Origin: Streptomyces massasporeus
GTDB taxonomy: Bacteria > Actinomycetota > Actinomycetes > Streptomycetales > Streptomycetaceae
Assembly: GCF_014648995.1 (NCBI RefSeq)
Contig: NZ_BMSE01000010.1
Coordinates: 236,842-300,841 of the forward strand
Length of the DNA stretch: 64,000 nt
Direction of reading: 5' to 3'
Shown here: one piece after another, positions 1 through 8,349 of the stretch
Layout: the number at the start of each line of letters is the position of its first letter
Numbering within the stretch: the first letter of the stretch is position 1
The notes under the pieces: generated by a model
Seen by the model: the letters and a program-made list of their open reading frames with translations, nothing else
What the model was told of the DNA's origin: nothing
Databases searched by the model: none
Position numbers and translations under genes: made by a program

Positions 1-204
1 CGGCCGGGCACGGGCATCGTGGTGGGCGGTGTCGTCGTCTCACCGCGCGCCTCGGAACTGATCCACCCCATCTCGATCGCGGTCGACAACAATCTGACCG
101 TCGAACAGATCGCGAACGCCTTCACCGTCTACCCCTCGCTGTCGGGCTCGATCGCCGAGGTGGCACGGCAGTTGCACACGCGCAAGGAGAACGGCGAGGG
201 CTGA
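1..204 (+). CDS. NAD(P)H-quinone dehydrogenase (LpdA-like), C-terminal fragment
   Basis: Only the last 67 residues are present; the gene begins upstream of the window. They match the end of the dimerisation domain of two-dinucleotide-binding flavoprotein reductases, with the motifs VVSPRASELIHPI and YPSLSGSIAE. These closely resemble, from memory, the C-terminus of mycobacterial LpdA (Rv3303c), an FAD-dependent quinone reductase of the disulfide-reductase fold. FAD- and NAD-binding parts are outside the window, so the substrate cannot be judged. The same frame is open from base 1 and stops at 202-204. The family is well supported; the specific LpdA assignment is an inference from the tail. 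Confidence 0.8.
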   Translation, partial: RPGTGIVVGGVVVSPRASELIHPISIAVDNNLTVEQIANAFTVYPSLSGSIAEVARQLHTRKENGEG

Positions 205-369
205 GGCCGAAACCGACTCCTCCCTGGTCACGGGGAGTGTTCGACCATTCGTACGGCATAGGCGGCGGGACTAGGCCCTATACCACTTCCCGCTGCTCGG
301 TGCGAACATCTTCTGCTATTCAGCGCAAACTGCTGAAAGCAGACGGTCGCTGGCGTTACTGTCAGTTTC

Positions 370-1356
370 GTGTTCGCTGCAGAACGTCGCCAATTGATCC
401 TCGAAATGGTGCGAGCGAACGGGGCCGTGTCGCTCCGTGAGCTCGCCCGCGTCGTCCAGACCTCCGAAGTGACCGTACGGCGGGACGTGCGCGCGCTGGA
501 GGCAGAAGGACTCCTCGACCGCCGGCACGGCGGTGCGGTACTGCCGGGCGGTTTCACGCGGGAGTCCGGCTTTCCGCAGAAGTCTCATCTCGCGACCGCC
601 GAGAAGACCGCCATCGCCGACCTCGCCGCGAACCTCGTGGAAGAGGGGGAGGCGATCGTGGTCGGGGCGGGTACGACGACCCAGGAGCTGGCCCGCCGGC
701 TGGCCCGGGTGCCCGGCCTGACCGTCGTCACCAACTCGCTGCTGGTGGCGCAGGCCCTGGCCCACGCCAACCGGGTCGAGGTCGTGATGACCGGCGGTAC
801 GCTGCGCGGTTCGAACTACGCCCTGGTCGGGAGTGGTGCGGAGCAGTCCCTGCACGGGCTGCGGGTGTCGCGGGCGTTCCTGTCCGGGAGCGGGTTGACC
901 GCCGAGCGCGGGCTGTCCACGTCCAACATGCTGTCGGCGTCCGTCGACCGGGCGTTGGTGCAGGCGGCCGCGGAGGTCGTGGTCCTCGCCGACCACACCA
1001 AACTCGGCACCGACACCATGTTCCAGACCGTGCCGACGGATCTCATCACGCGCCTCGTCACGGACGAGCCGCCGGCGCATGACGACCGTGCCGCCACGGA
1101 GTTGCAGGCGCTTGCCGACCAGGGTGTGCAGATCGCTGTCGCCGGGGGGCAGGGGGGGTCTGCCGGAGCGGGGGCGGGGGGCCCGGGGGGTGATGCGGTC
1201 TCGGCGCGCCAGCAGCGCCGGGATGTGCCGTTGCCCGGGCCTCGGCGGCAGGTGCCGGGGGCTGGTGGGCAGTTGAGGTCCGCCTCTGCCTCGATGCTGG
1301 GTGAGCAGGGGCCCGGGGCGGAGCGGGCGCGGGTGGCTGATCTGCGGCGGCGATGA
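370..1356 (+). CDS. DeoR/GlpR-family transcriptional regulator
   Basis: The GTG start at 370 gives MFAAERRQLILEMV, the usual DeoR N-terminus. Residues 1-55 form a winged HTH (SLRELARVVQTSEVTVRRDV) and about 70-235 the DeoRC sugar-phosphate sensor domain, including GAGTTTQELARRL and the VLADHTKLG region. Such proteins repress sugar or nucleoside catabolic genes and respond to a phosphorylated sugar; the target here is unknown. The last 80 or so residues are Gly/Ala/Arg-rich and low in complexity, longer than is normal for the family. The true domain may end near residue 245 and the tail may be recently acquired reading frame. No clear ribosome-binding site precedes the GTG. Confidence 0.9.
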   Translation: MFAAERRQLILEMVRANGAVSLRELARVVQTSEVTVRRDVRALEAEGLLDRRHGGAVLPGGFTRESGFPQKSHLATAEKTAIADLAANLVEEGEAIVVGAGTTTQELARRLARVPGLTVVTNSLLVAQALAHANRVEVVMTGGTLRGSNYALVGSGAEQSLHGLRVSRAFLSGSGLTAERGLSTSNMLSASVDRALVQAAAEVVVLADHTKLGTDTMFQTVPTDLITRLVTDEPPAHDDRAATELQALADQGVQIAVAGGQGGSAGAGAGGPGGDAVSARQQRRDVPLPGPRRQVPGAGGQLRSASASMLGEQGPGAERARVADLRRR

Positions 1357-1404
1357 TGTCGGCGGTGGGCTGAGCCCGTGGGACTACCAGCCCCGGCGTT
1401 GTCG

Positions 1405-1545
1405 CTGAGGCCGGGTGGGTCCGCAGCCCTGCGTCGCGAGGTGCCGCTGCGTCGGTGCTGAGGCCGGGGGTCCGCAGCCCGGCGGCACGGGGTGCCGCTG
1501 CGCCCACCCGTGCCGCCCCGGGCGGCACGCATGCCCGCAGCGAGG
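1405..1545. repeat. Dispersed intergenic repeat (partial plus full copy) with 19-nt palindrome
   Basis: A partial unit (1405-1457) is followed directly by a fuller unit (1458-1545). Both begin CTGAGGCCGGG and continue through GTCCGCAGCC to GGTGCCGCTGCG. The fuller unit holds a perfect palindrome at 1510-1528 (GTGCCGCCC c GGGCGGCAC). A third copy sits after birA at 8350-8440 with a shorter version of the same hairpin. The spacing, hairpin and intergenic location suggest a REP/BIME-like Streptomyces element rather than a coding region. It occupies part of the 763-base stretch 1357-2119, which has no convincing gene. Confidence 0.7.
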
Positions 1546-1669
1546 GCGGGACGGGCGCCCGGAGCTGAGGCAGCCGCCGCGCGCCATGCGGCGCGAAGCG
1601 CACGGGGGAGGCTGGGGCAGCAGCGGTGGGCATGCGGCGCGATGCCAAACCCGCCCGCGGCCCCGGGCC

Positions 1670-2010
1670 CGTACGGGCGAGTCACGACGCGCCCGCAGCC
1701 ATAGGTCTGCGATGACTGGGCGAGTGAGGATGCTCCCGCGGCCATGGCCCGTGACGCATGGCGAGACGCATCCGCAGCCATAGGGCTTGTGACGCTGGGC
1801 GAGACGTGCGAGCCCGCAGTCAAGGGGCCGTGATGCCGCGCGAGACGTGCCCGCACTCAAAGGGCCGTGACAGCGGGCGAGGCGTGCCCGCAGTCGGTGT
1901 CAAAGGCCTATGGACGCCGCTGGGGCGGAAGCCACGACGCTCCCGCAGCCGCCGTCGTACGCAAGGGGTCGTGTCGGGGGGTGTCCGCCCGCAGCGGTTG
2001 GCGCGTCAAC
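1670..2010. repeat. Degenerate tandem repeat array, about 37-55 bp per unit
   Basis: Seven or eight imperfect units run through the intergenic region. Each has a GGCGAG(A/T)C-type start, then CCCGCAG(C/T)C(A/C)A, then GGGC(C/T)GTGA. Clear examples start near 1716, 1759, 1797, 1838 and 1875. Unit lengths vary from about 37 to 55 bp and sequence decays towards both ends, so this is not a CRISPR (no constant repeat, no distinct spacers). Six-frame translations give only Arg/Pro-rich nonsense. The array lies between the convergent ends of the DeoR gene and accA2. Its function is unknown. Confidence 0.6.
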
Positions 2011-2119
2011 GGACAGTCAGTCGGTATGAAGGTCCATCGCGCCGTTCCGAGGACGGACCCCCGGCGCGGCCCCGACTCGGGGCCGCGCCGCAGGCGTTCG
2101 TCCGTTGAGCTGAGGGGCG

Positions 2120-3892
2120 TCAGTCCTTGATCTCGCAGATCGCCGCGCCCGACGTCACCGACGCGCCGATCTCCGCGCTCAGGCCCTTGATCGTGCCCGA
2201 CCGGTGCGCGTTGAGGGGCTGCTCCATCTTCATGGCCTCCAGGACGACGATCAGATCGCCCTCCTTGACCTCCTGGCCCTCTTCGACGGCCACCTTGACG
2301 ATGGTGCCCTGCATCGGGGACGCGAGGGTGTCGCCGGAGGCGACGGGGCCCGACTTCTTCGCCGCGCGGCGCTTCGGCTTGGCGCCCGCCGCGAGGCCCG
2401 TGCGCGCCAGGGACATGCCCAGCGACGACGGCAGGGAGACCTCGAGGCGCTTGCCGCCGACCTCGACGACGACCGTCTCGCGGCCCGGCTCCTCGTCCGC
2501 GTCCGCATCGGCCGGCGCGGCGAACGGCTTGATCTCGTTGACGAACTCCGTCTCGATCCACCGCGTGTGCACCGTGAACGGGTCCGTCGAGTCCGTGAGC
2601 TCCGGCGCGAACGCCGGGTCCTTCACCACCGCACGGTGGAAGGGGATCGCCGTGGCCATACCCTCGACCTGGAACTCCTCCAGCGCACGGGCGGCCCGCT
2701 GCAGCGCCTCCTTGCGCGTGCGGCCGGTGACGATCAGCTTGGCCAGCAGGGAGTCCCACGCCGGGCCGATGACCGAGCCGGACTCCACGCCCGCGTCCAG
2801 GCGGACACCCGGGCCGGACGGCGGGGCGAACGTCGTGACCGTGCCGGGAGCCGGGAGGAAGTTGCGGCCCGGGTCCTCGCCGTTGATGCGGAACTCGAAG
2901 GAGTGGCCGCGCAGCTCCGGGTCGCCGTAGCCGAGCTCCTCGCCGTCGGCGATGCGGAACATCTCGCGCACGAGGTCGATGCCGGCGACCTCCTCGGTGA
3001 CCGGGTGCTCCACCTGCAGACGGGTGTTGACCTCCAGGAAGGAGATCGTGCCGTCGAGGCCCACGAGGAACTCGACCGTGCCGGCGCCGACGTAGCCGGC
3101 TTCCTTCAGGATCGCCTTGGAGGCGGAGTACAGCTCCTCCACCTGCGCGTCGGACAGGAAGGGGGCCGGGGCCTCCTCCACCAGCTTCTGGTGGCGGCGC
3201 TGCAGGGAGCAGTCACGGGTGGAGACGACGACCACGTTGCCGTGCTGGTCGGCCAGGCACTGGGTCTCCACGTGCCGCGGCTTGTCCAGGTAACGCTCGA
3301 CGAAGCACTCGCCCCGGCCGAACGCGGCGACGGCCTCACGGACCGCCGAGTCGTACAGCTCCGGCACCTCTTCGAGGGTGCGGGCGACCTTCAGACCACG
3401 ACCGCCACCACCGAAGGCGGCCTTGATCGCGATCGGCAGGCCGTGCTCCTCGGCGAACGCGACGACCTCGTCGGCACCGGACACCGGGTCGGGCGTGCCG
3501 GCCACCAGCGGGGCACCCGCGCGCTGCGCGATGTGCCGGGCGGCGACCTTGTCACCGAGGTCGCGGATCGCCTGCGGCGGCGGGCCGATCCAGATCAGGC
3601 CCGCGTCCAGGACCGCCTGAGCGAACTCGGCGTTCTCGGAGAGGAAGCCGTAGCCCGGGTGGATGGCGTCCGCGCCCGACTCGCGGGCGGCGTTGAGCAC
3701 CTTCTCGATGTCGAGATAGCTGGTGCCCGGCGTGTCACCGCCCAGGGCGAACGCCTCATCCGCGGCGCGGACATGCAGAGCGTCCCGGTCCGGGTCGGCG
3801 TAGACGGCCACGCTCGCGATACCGGCATCCCGGCAGGCCCGGGCCACGCGGACAGCGATTTCGCCACGGTTGGCGATGAGCACCTTGCGCAC
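2120..3892 (-). CDS. accA2: Acyl-CoA carboxylase alpha subunit (biotin carboxylase + BCCP)
   Basis: This 590-residue protein carboxylates biotin with ATP and bicarbonate and carries it to the carboxyltransferase (for example PccB) to make malonyl- or methylmalonyl-CoA. Residues 1-110 (KVLIANRGEIAVRVARA) are the biotin-carboxylase N-terminal domain. The ATP-grasp core follows (AFGGGGRGLKVA; EVNTRLQVEHPVTE), then the C-terminal BC domain, and a BCCP domain at the end with EAMKMEQP. Lys555 is the predicted biotinylation site for BirA, encoded nearby. I chose the GTG at 3892 because AAGGAGG lies at 3905-3911; a longer open frame upstream lacks family similarity. Size and domain order match actinobacterial AccA1/A2 proteins. 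Confidence 0.96.
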   Translation of the reverse strand: MRKVLIANRGEIAVRVARACRDAGIASVAVYADPDRDALHVRAADEAFALGGDTPGTSYLDIEKVLNAARESGADAIHPGYGFLSENAEFAQAVLDAGLIWIGPPPQAIRDLGDKVAARHIAQRAGAPLVAGTPDPVSGADEVVAFAEEHGLPIAIKAAFGGGGRGLKVARTLEEVPELYDSAVREAVAAFGRGECFVERYLDKPRHVETQCLADQHGNVVVVSTRDCSLQRRHQKLVEEAPAPFLSDAQVEELYSASKAILKEAGYVGAGTVEFLVGLDGTISFLEVNTRLQVEHPVTEEVAGIDLVREMFRIADGEELGYGDPELRGHSFEFRINGEDPGRNFLPAPGTVTTFAPPSGPGVRLDAGVESGSVIGPAWDSLLAKLIVTGRTRKEALQRAARALEEFQVEGMATAIPFHRAVVKDPAFAPELTDSTDPFTVHTRWIETEFVNEIKPFAAPADADADEEPGRETVVVEVGGKRLEVSLPSSLGMSLARTGLAAGAKPKRRAAKKSGPVASGDTLASPMQGTIVKVAVEEGQEVKEGDLIVVLEAMKMEQPLNAHRSGTIKGLSAEIGASVTSGAAICEIKD

Positions 3893-4229
3893 GATTGAGG
3901 CTCCCTCCTTGAAACAAGCCGAGTTTAGGGACAGCCGACACGACACTTCGACCCGTCCCCAGTGGTGAGCTTGCCCACACGGAGCGTGATGCGAGGCTCG
4001 CTCGAGCGGCGAAATCCCTTGTCGCACCGCGGTACGCAGTACTCCTGCGGGAAACCCTAGCCGTCTCCTGTGGTCAAGGTCTCTGTCATCACGTGCTGCG
4101 GGCCACTCTGTTTCTTTGTGGAGTCCCTACGAATGGCCCAATGATTCTTTGCCCGCTGCCGGACCCTTGTCCCCCGGTTTACCGGTTAGTAGCGTTCGCG
4201 GTGTCTTCAGAGGGAAGAGGGTGGGCCCG

Positions 4230-4706
4230 GTGATACGCAGGCCGGTGGCGTGGGTCGTGGCGGTGGTGCTGTTCGCCGAGGCGTTCGGTCTCGCGGCGCT
4301 CAACTGGTTCCTGGGGGTCGTCGTCGACCGGCAGGACATGTCCCTGGCCGGGCTGGACCCGCACATGATGTCGGTGTCGTCGAAGATCGGCGGGATCGTC
4401 TTCGGCCTCTACTTCGCCCTGTGCGGCCTCGTCGCCCTGCTGGTGGCGCTGCGGGACCGGCCCCCGGCGGGCCTCGGACGGGTGCTGCTGATCAGCGCGG
4501 CCGTCGTGCACGGGCTGCTGGGCGCGTTCACCGTGGGGCTCGTCGGCTGGACCGCGTTCCTGTTCATGGTGCTGGTCCTCGCGCTGATCGTGCTGCTGCT
4601 GATGACGTACGACCGTCCGGCCGAGCCCGCCGACGCCGCGCCCGAGGGCGGCAAGGGCGGCGATGGGTCCCCGGTCACTTCTCCGCCGGCGCCCACAACT
4701 CCGTGA
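4230..4706 (+). CDS. Small multi-pass membrane protein, unknown function
   Basis: This 158-residue protein has four hydrophobic segments, at roughly residues 8-30, 50-75, 85-105 and 108-130, and a polar Pro/Gly-rich C-terminal tail. It has no recognised catalytic motif. The GTG at 4230 is preceded by GGGAAGAGG at 4212-4220 with good spacing; an open frame further upstream (from 4116) has no membrane-protein character. The end overlaps the maf gene tail-to-tail by 32 bases. A homologue occupies the same place beside maf in other streptomycetes (from memory), so it is a conserved lineage gene of unknown role. Confidence 0.8.
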   Translation: MIRRPVAWVVAVVLFAEAFGLAALNWFLGVVVDRQDMSLAGLDPHMMSVSSKIGGIVFGLYFALCGLVALLVALRDRPPAGLGRVLLISAAVVHGLLGAFTVGLVGWTAFLFMVLVLALIVLLLMTYDRPAEPADAAPEGGKGGDGSPVTSPPAPTTP

Positions 4707-5295
4707 TGCCCACGCCCAGTTCGGCCAACAGCCGGCGCAGGAGCGGCAGGCTGATGCCGATCACGTTGCCGTGGTCGCCGTCGATGCCGTCGATGAACGG
4801 GGCCGAGCGGCCGTCCAGGGTGAACGCCCCGGCGACGTAGAGGGGTTCGCCGGAGGCGACGTAGGCGGCGATCTCCTCGTCGGTGGGCTCGCCGAAGTGG
4901 ACGACCGTCGAGGCGGTGGCGGAGACGTAGCGGCCGGTGAGCGTGTCGTAGACGCAGTGGCCGGTCTGCAGGGTGCCGGCCCGGCCGCGCATCGACTTCC
5001 AGCGGGCGGTCGCCTCCTCGGCGTCCGCGGGCTTGCCGAGGGCCCGGCCGTCCAGGTCCAGCACCGAGTCGCAGCCGATCACGAGCGCGCCCTTGACCTC
5101 CGGCCGGGCCGCCACGACGGAGGCCTTCGCCTCGGCCAGGGCGAGCGCCAGCTCGGCGGGGGTGGGGGCGGTGACGGCGTCCTCGTCGACGCCGCTCACG
5201 ATCACCTCGGGGGTGAGGCCGGCCTGGCGGAGCAGTCCGAGCCGGGCGGGGGACTGGGAGGCGAGGACGAGTCGCCTGCGGCGCTGAGCAGTCAT
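4675..5295 (-). CDS. maf: Maf nucleoside triphosphate pyrophosphatase
   Basis: The 206-residue protein belongs to the Maf/HAM1-like family, which hydrolyses non-canonical or modified nucleoside triphosphates to monophosphates and is linked to septum formation. Visible hallmarks are the N-terminal LVLASQSPARLGLLRQAG, the conserved ALVIGCDSVLDLDG, and the region around GIDGDHGNVIGISLPLLRRLL near the end. The length is normal for the family. It is transcribed in the same direction as the MmpB-like gene, pccE and pccB, and could be the last gene of that unit. The start is the first methionine, 33 bases from the MmpB-like stop. Confidence 0.93.
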   Translation of the reverse strand: MTAQRRRRLVLASQSPARLGLLRQAGLTPEVIVSGVDEDAVTAPTPAELALALAEAKASVVAARPEVKGALVIGCDSVLDLDGRALGKPADAEEATARWKSMRGRAGTLQTGHCVYDTLTGRYVSATASTVVHFGEPTDEEIAAYVASGEPLYVAGAFTLDGRSAPFIDGIDGDHGNVIGISLPLLRRLLAELGVGITELWAPAEK

Positions 5296-5327
5296 GCGGT
5301 CAGGTTAGTCACCCGGGCGGGGCCGGT

Positions 5328-5465
5328 TCACCTGACGCCGATCACGATCATCACGAGCACCATGGCCAGGGCCAGGAGAACGCTCAGCCGCCGCAGCATG
5401 TCCTGCATGTCACGCAGTTCTTCGGGCGGCTCGTTCTCGGGGTCGGACCACAGCATGCCTTCCAT
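5328..5465 (-). CDS. mmpB: MmpB-like small morphogenic membrane protein
   Basis: This tiny protein is 45 residues from the ATG at 5465 or 42 from the ATG at 5456. It has an acidic N-terminal part (LWSDPENEPPEELRDMQ) and one C-terminal membrane helix (LSVLLALAMVLVMIVIGV). That matches my memory of a conserved streptomycete family annotated as morphogenic membrane protein MmpB. Neither start has a strong Shine-Dalgarno; GGAAGG lies just before the second ATG. It sits between pccE and maf on the same strand, with a perfect palindrome 27 bases upstream. The name is a recollection, not a computed match. Confidence 0.65.
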   Translation of the reverse strand: MEGMLWSDPENEPPEELRDMQDMLRRLSVLLALAMVLVMIVIGVR

Positions 5466-5491
5466 GGTCGGACGGGGGGTGGGCCGGCGCC

Positions 5492-5507
5492 TGAGTACGC
5501 GTACTCA
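5492..5507. promoter_or_regulatory. 16-bp perfect palindrome upstream of the MmpB-like gene
   Basis: TGAGTACGCGTACTCA is a perfect inverted repeat placed 27 bases upstream of the first ATG of the small membrane-protein gene and downstream of pccE. It is too short and unstable for a terminator and looks like an operator for a dimeric regulator. The regulator is not identifiable from this window. Confidence 0.5.
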
Positions 5508-5531
5508 ACTTGCCGGGCCCACCCCCACGCA

Positions 5532-5741
5532 TCACCCCGGCCAGTAGGTACGGCCCCACGCCGCCGGCCCCGGCTGGGGCAGGCGGTGGGCCGCGATGCG
5601 GGACGGGTCGGACCAGGAATCGCGGGACGTCGGCGCGCCGGGCGGGGCGGCTGCCGCCGCCGCGGCGCGGGCCCTGACCACCGCCAGGGCGGCGGCCAGC
5701 TCCTCCGGGGTCGGGTTGCCCCGTACGACCTTGATCGTCAT
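5532..5741 (-). CDS. pccE: Acyl-CoA carboxylase epsilon subunit
   Basis: This 69-residue protein is a small accessory subunit that activates actinobacterial acyl-CoA carboxylase complexes by bridging alpha and beta chains. It starts MTIKVVRGNPTPEELAAALAVV and has an Ala-rich helix and a conserved aromatic C-terminus (AAWGRTYWPG), all typical of the ACC-epsilon family. It lies 25 bases downstream of pccB on the same strand, the arrangement expected for a pccB-pccE pair. The protein is short and low in complexity in the middle, but the start, C-terminus and context agree. Confidence 0.88.
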   Translation of the reverse strand: MTIKVVRGNPTPEELAAALAVVRARAAAAAAAPPGAPTSRDSWSDPSRIAAHRLPQPGPAAWGRTYWPG

Positions 5742-5766
5742 GTGGGCCTCCTGGGCTCGCTGCGGA

Positions 5767-7371
5767 CTAGAGGGGGATGTTGCCGTGCTTCTTCGGAGGC
5801 AGGGATTCCCGCTTCGTACGCAGTTGACGCAGACCCCGTACGACGTGCCGGCGGGTCTCGGAGGGCCGGATCACGGCGTCGACGTAACCGCGCTCGGCCG
5901 CGACGTAGGGGTTGAGGAGGGCGTCCTCGTACTCGCGGATCAGCCGCGCCCGGACCGCCTCCAGATCCTCGCCGTTCGCCTCGGCCTCCGCGATGGTGCG
6001 GCGGTGCAGGATGTTGACCGCGCCCTGGGCGCCCATGACGGCGATCTGGGCGGTGGGCCAGGCGAGGTTGAGGTCGGCGCCCAGGTGCTTGGAGCCCATG
6101 ACGTCGTAGGCGCCGCCGAAGGCCTTGCGGGTGATGATCGTGATGAGCGGGACGGTCGCCTCGGCGTAGGCGTAGATCAGCTTGGCGCCGCGGCGGATGA
6201 TGCCGTCGTGCTCCTGGCCGACGCCGGGCAGGAAGCCGGGGACGTCGACGAACGTGATCACCGGGACGTTGAAGGCGTCGCAGGTGCGCACGAAGCGGGC
6301 GGCCTTCTCGCTGGCCTTGATGTCCAGGCACCCGGCGAGCTGCGTCGGCTGGTTGGCGATGATCCCGACCGGATGGCCCTCGACCCGGCCGAAGCCGGTG
6401 ACGATGTTCGGCGCGTACAGCGGCTGCGTCTCGAAGAACTCGGCGTCGTCCAGGACGTGTTCGATCACCGCGTGCATGTCGTACGGCTGGTTCGCGCTGT
6501 CCGGGACGATCACGTCCAGCTCGCGGTCCTCGTCGTTGACCTCGAGGTCGGCCTCCTCCGGGAAGGCCGGTGCCTCGGAGAGGTTGTTGGACGGCAGGTA
6601 CGACAGCAGCTGCTTGATGTACTCGATGGCGTCCTTCTCGTCGCCCGCCATGTGGTGGGCGACTCCGGAGGTCGCGTTGTGGGTCCGGGCGCCGCCCAGC
6701 TCCTCGAAGCCCACGTCCTCGCCGGTGACGGTCTTGATGACGTCGGGGCCGGTGATGAACATGTGCGAGGTCTGGTCGACCATGACCGTGAAGTCGGTGA
6801 TGGCCGGGGAGTAGACCGCGCCGCCCGCGCACGGCCCGACGACCAGGCTGATCTGCGGGATGACACCGGAGGCGTGGGTGTTGCGGCGGAAGATCTCGCC
6901 GTACGCGCCGAGCGACGCCACACCCTCCTGGATGCGGGCGCCACCGGAGTCGTTGATCCCGATGACCGGGCAGCCGGTCTTCAGGGCGAAGTCCATGACC
7001 TTGACGATCTTCTGGCCGTAGACCTCGCCGAGGGCCCCGCCGAAGACGGTGAAGTCCTGCGAGAACACGGCGACCGGGCGGCCGTCGACGGTGCCGTACC
7101 CGGTGACGACCCCGTCGCCGTACGGGCGGTTCTTGTCGAGGCCGAAGTTGGTGGAGCGGTGCCGGGCGAACTCGTCGAGCTCGACGAAGGAGCCCTCGTC
7201 GAGCAGGAGCTCGATTCGCTCACGGGCCGTCAGTTTGCCCTTGGCGTGCTGCTTCTCGACGGCACGAGCGGAGCCGGCGTGTGTCGCTTCCTCGATGCGT
7301 CGCTCCAGATCCGCGAGCTTGCCCGCGGTCGTGTGAATGTCGGGCTGCTGCTGCTCTTCCGGCTCGGACAT
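5767..7371 (-). CDS. pccB: Propionyl-CoA carboxylase beta subunit (carboxyltransferase)
   Basis: The 534-residue carboxyltransferase moves the carboxyl group from biotinyl-BCCP to propionyl- or acetyl-CoA, forming methylmalonyl-CoA for polyketide and fatty acid metabolism. Both crotonase-fold halves are present: an N-terminal acyl-CoA site with GGARIQEGVASLGAYGEIF and a C-terminal half with DVPGFLPGVGQEHDGIIR and ITRKAFGGAYDVMGSK. Asp423 in GAYDVMGS corresponds to the S. coelicolor PccB residue Asp422, which governs acyl-chain selectivity and here predicts propionyl-CoA preference. It is divergent from birA and followed by pccE. Length matches the family. Confidence 0.96.
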   Translation of the reverse strand: MSEPEEQQQPDIHTTAGKLADLERRIEEATHAGSARAVEKQHAKGKLTARERIELLLDEGSFVELDEFARHRSTNFGLDKNRPYGDGVVTGYGTVDGRPVAVFSQDFTVFGGALGEVYGQKIVKVMDFALKTGCPVIGINDSGGARIQEGVASLGAYGEIFRRNTHASGVIPQISLVVGPCAGGAVYSPAITDFTVMVDQTSHMFITGPDVIKTVTGEDVGFEELGGARTHNATSGVAHHMAGDEKDAIEYIKQLLSYLPSNNLSEAPAFPEEADLEVNDEDRELDVIVPDSANQPYDMHAVIEHVLDDAEFFETQPLYAPNIVTGFGRVEGHPVGIIANQPTQLAGCLDIKASEKAARFVRTCDAFNVPVITFVDVPGFLPGVGQEHDGIIRRGAKLIYAYAEATVPLITIITRKAFGGAYDVMGSKHLGADLNLAWPTAQIAVMGAQGAVNILHRRTIAEAEANGEDLEAVRARLIREYEDALLNPYVAAERGYVDAVIRPSETRRHVVRGLRQLRTKRESLPPKKHGNIPL

Positions 7372-7481
7372 CGGGATGCGGCTCCCTGCCTGCTCAAAAG
7401 GGGGGACGGTTACTCATCCGTAGAGTAGTGGGGTGCCTCCACATCGGCAGTGCGGCGTTTACCACACCTAGGGTGGCTTGC

Positions 7482-8348
7482 ATGACGCCGCGAGATGCAT
7501 CAGAGCCGAACGGAAGCCGGTGGTCGGACCTGGACCGCCCGCCCCTCAACATCACCGCCCTGCGCCGGGGTCTGGTACGGCCGGGAGGGCTGTGGTCGGA
7601 GGTGGACGTGGTGCAGCGCACCGGCTCCACGAACTCCGATCTGGTGGCCCGGGCGGCGAAGGGCGAGGTGACCGAGGGTGCGGTGCTGGTCGCCGAGGAA
7701 CAGACGGCTGGGCGCGGCCGGCTCGACCGCCAGTGGACGGCGCCGCCGCGCTCCGGCCTCTTCTTCTCCGTCCTGCTCACGCCGAGCGAGGTGCCGGTGG
7801 CGCGGTGGGGCTGGCTGCCGCTGCTCACGGGGGTCGCGGTGGCGACGGGCCTGTCGCGGGCGGCGGGCGTGGACACGGCCCTGAAGTGGCCGAACGATCT
7901 GCTGGTCACGGTCGGGGGAGCGGAACGCAAGGCCGGCGGGATCCTGGCCGAGCGGGCCGGCGACGGCGGGGTCGTCATCGGGGTCGGTATCAACGTCTCC
8001 CTGAAGGACGACGAGCTGCCCGTGCCGACGGCGGGGTCGCTGGGGCTGGCCGGGGCGGTGAGCACGGACCGTGACCCGCTGCTGCGGGGGGTGCTGCGCT
8101 CGCTGGAGGAGTGGTACGGCAAGTGGCGCGAGGCCGGGGGTGACCCGGGGCCGAGCGGGCTCCAGGAGGCGTATGCGGCCGGGTGCGCGACGCTCGGGCG
8201 GGTGGTGCGGGCGGAGCTGCCGGGAGATCGGGCGGTCGTCGGGGAAGCGGTGGCTGTGGACGGAGACGGGCGGCTGGTACTGGCGACGGAGGAGGGGATG
8301 CAGGAGCCGGTCGGGGCCGGGGACATCGTGCACCTGAGGCCGGCGTGA
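7482..8348 (+). CDS. birA: Biotin-[acetyl-CoA-carboxylase] ligase
   Basis: The 288-residue ligase makes biotinyl-AMP and attaches biotin to the BCCP lysine of acyl-CoA carboxylase. It shows the GSTNSDL motif, the biotinyl-AMP loop GRGRLDRQW (residues 77-85), the substrate motif KWPNDLL and GIGIN-like VIGVGINVS. There is no N-terminal DNA-binding HTH, so it is a group I enzyme and not a repressor. ATG at 7482 is the first start consistent with the family; GGGTGG lies 7 bases upstream. It is divergent from pccB and near accA2, its likely substrate gene. A dispersed repeat begins right after the stop codon. Confidence 0.95.
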   Translation: MTPRDASEPNGSRWSDLDRPPLNITALRRGLVRPGGLWSEVDVVQRTGSTNSDLVARAAKGEVTEGAVLVAEEQTAGRGRLDRQWTAPPRSGLFFSVLLTPSEVPVARWGWLPLLTGVAVATGLSRAAGVDTALKWPNDLLVTVGGAERKAGGILAERAGDGGVVIGVGINVSLKDDELPVPTAGSLGLAGAVSTDRDPLLRGVLRSLEEWYGKWREAGGDPGPSGLQEAYAAGCATLGRVVRAELPGDRAVVGEAVAVDGDGRLVLATEEGMQEPVGAGDIVHLRPA

Positions 8349-8349
8349 T

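Noticed and set aside
816..1856. 346-codon antisense frame over the DeoR gene end and the repeats
   Set aside because: No family similarity; it follows the repeat sequence and G+C bias only.
1670..2010. Possible CRISPR array
   Set aside because: Unit length varies and there are no constant repeats with unique spacers and no cas genes.
2204..3898. 564-codon frame antisense to accA2
   Set aside because: Shadow of the carboxylase gene with no protein-like features.
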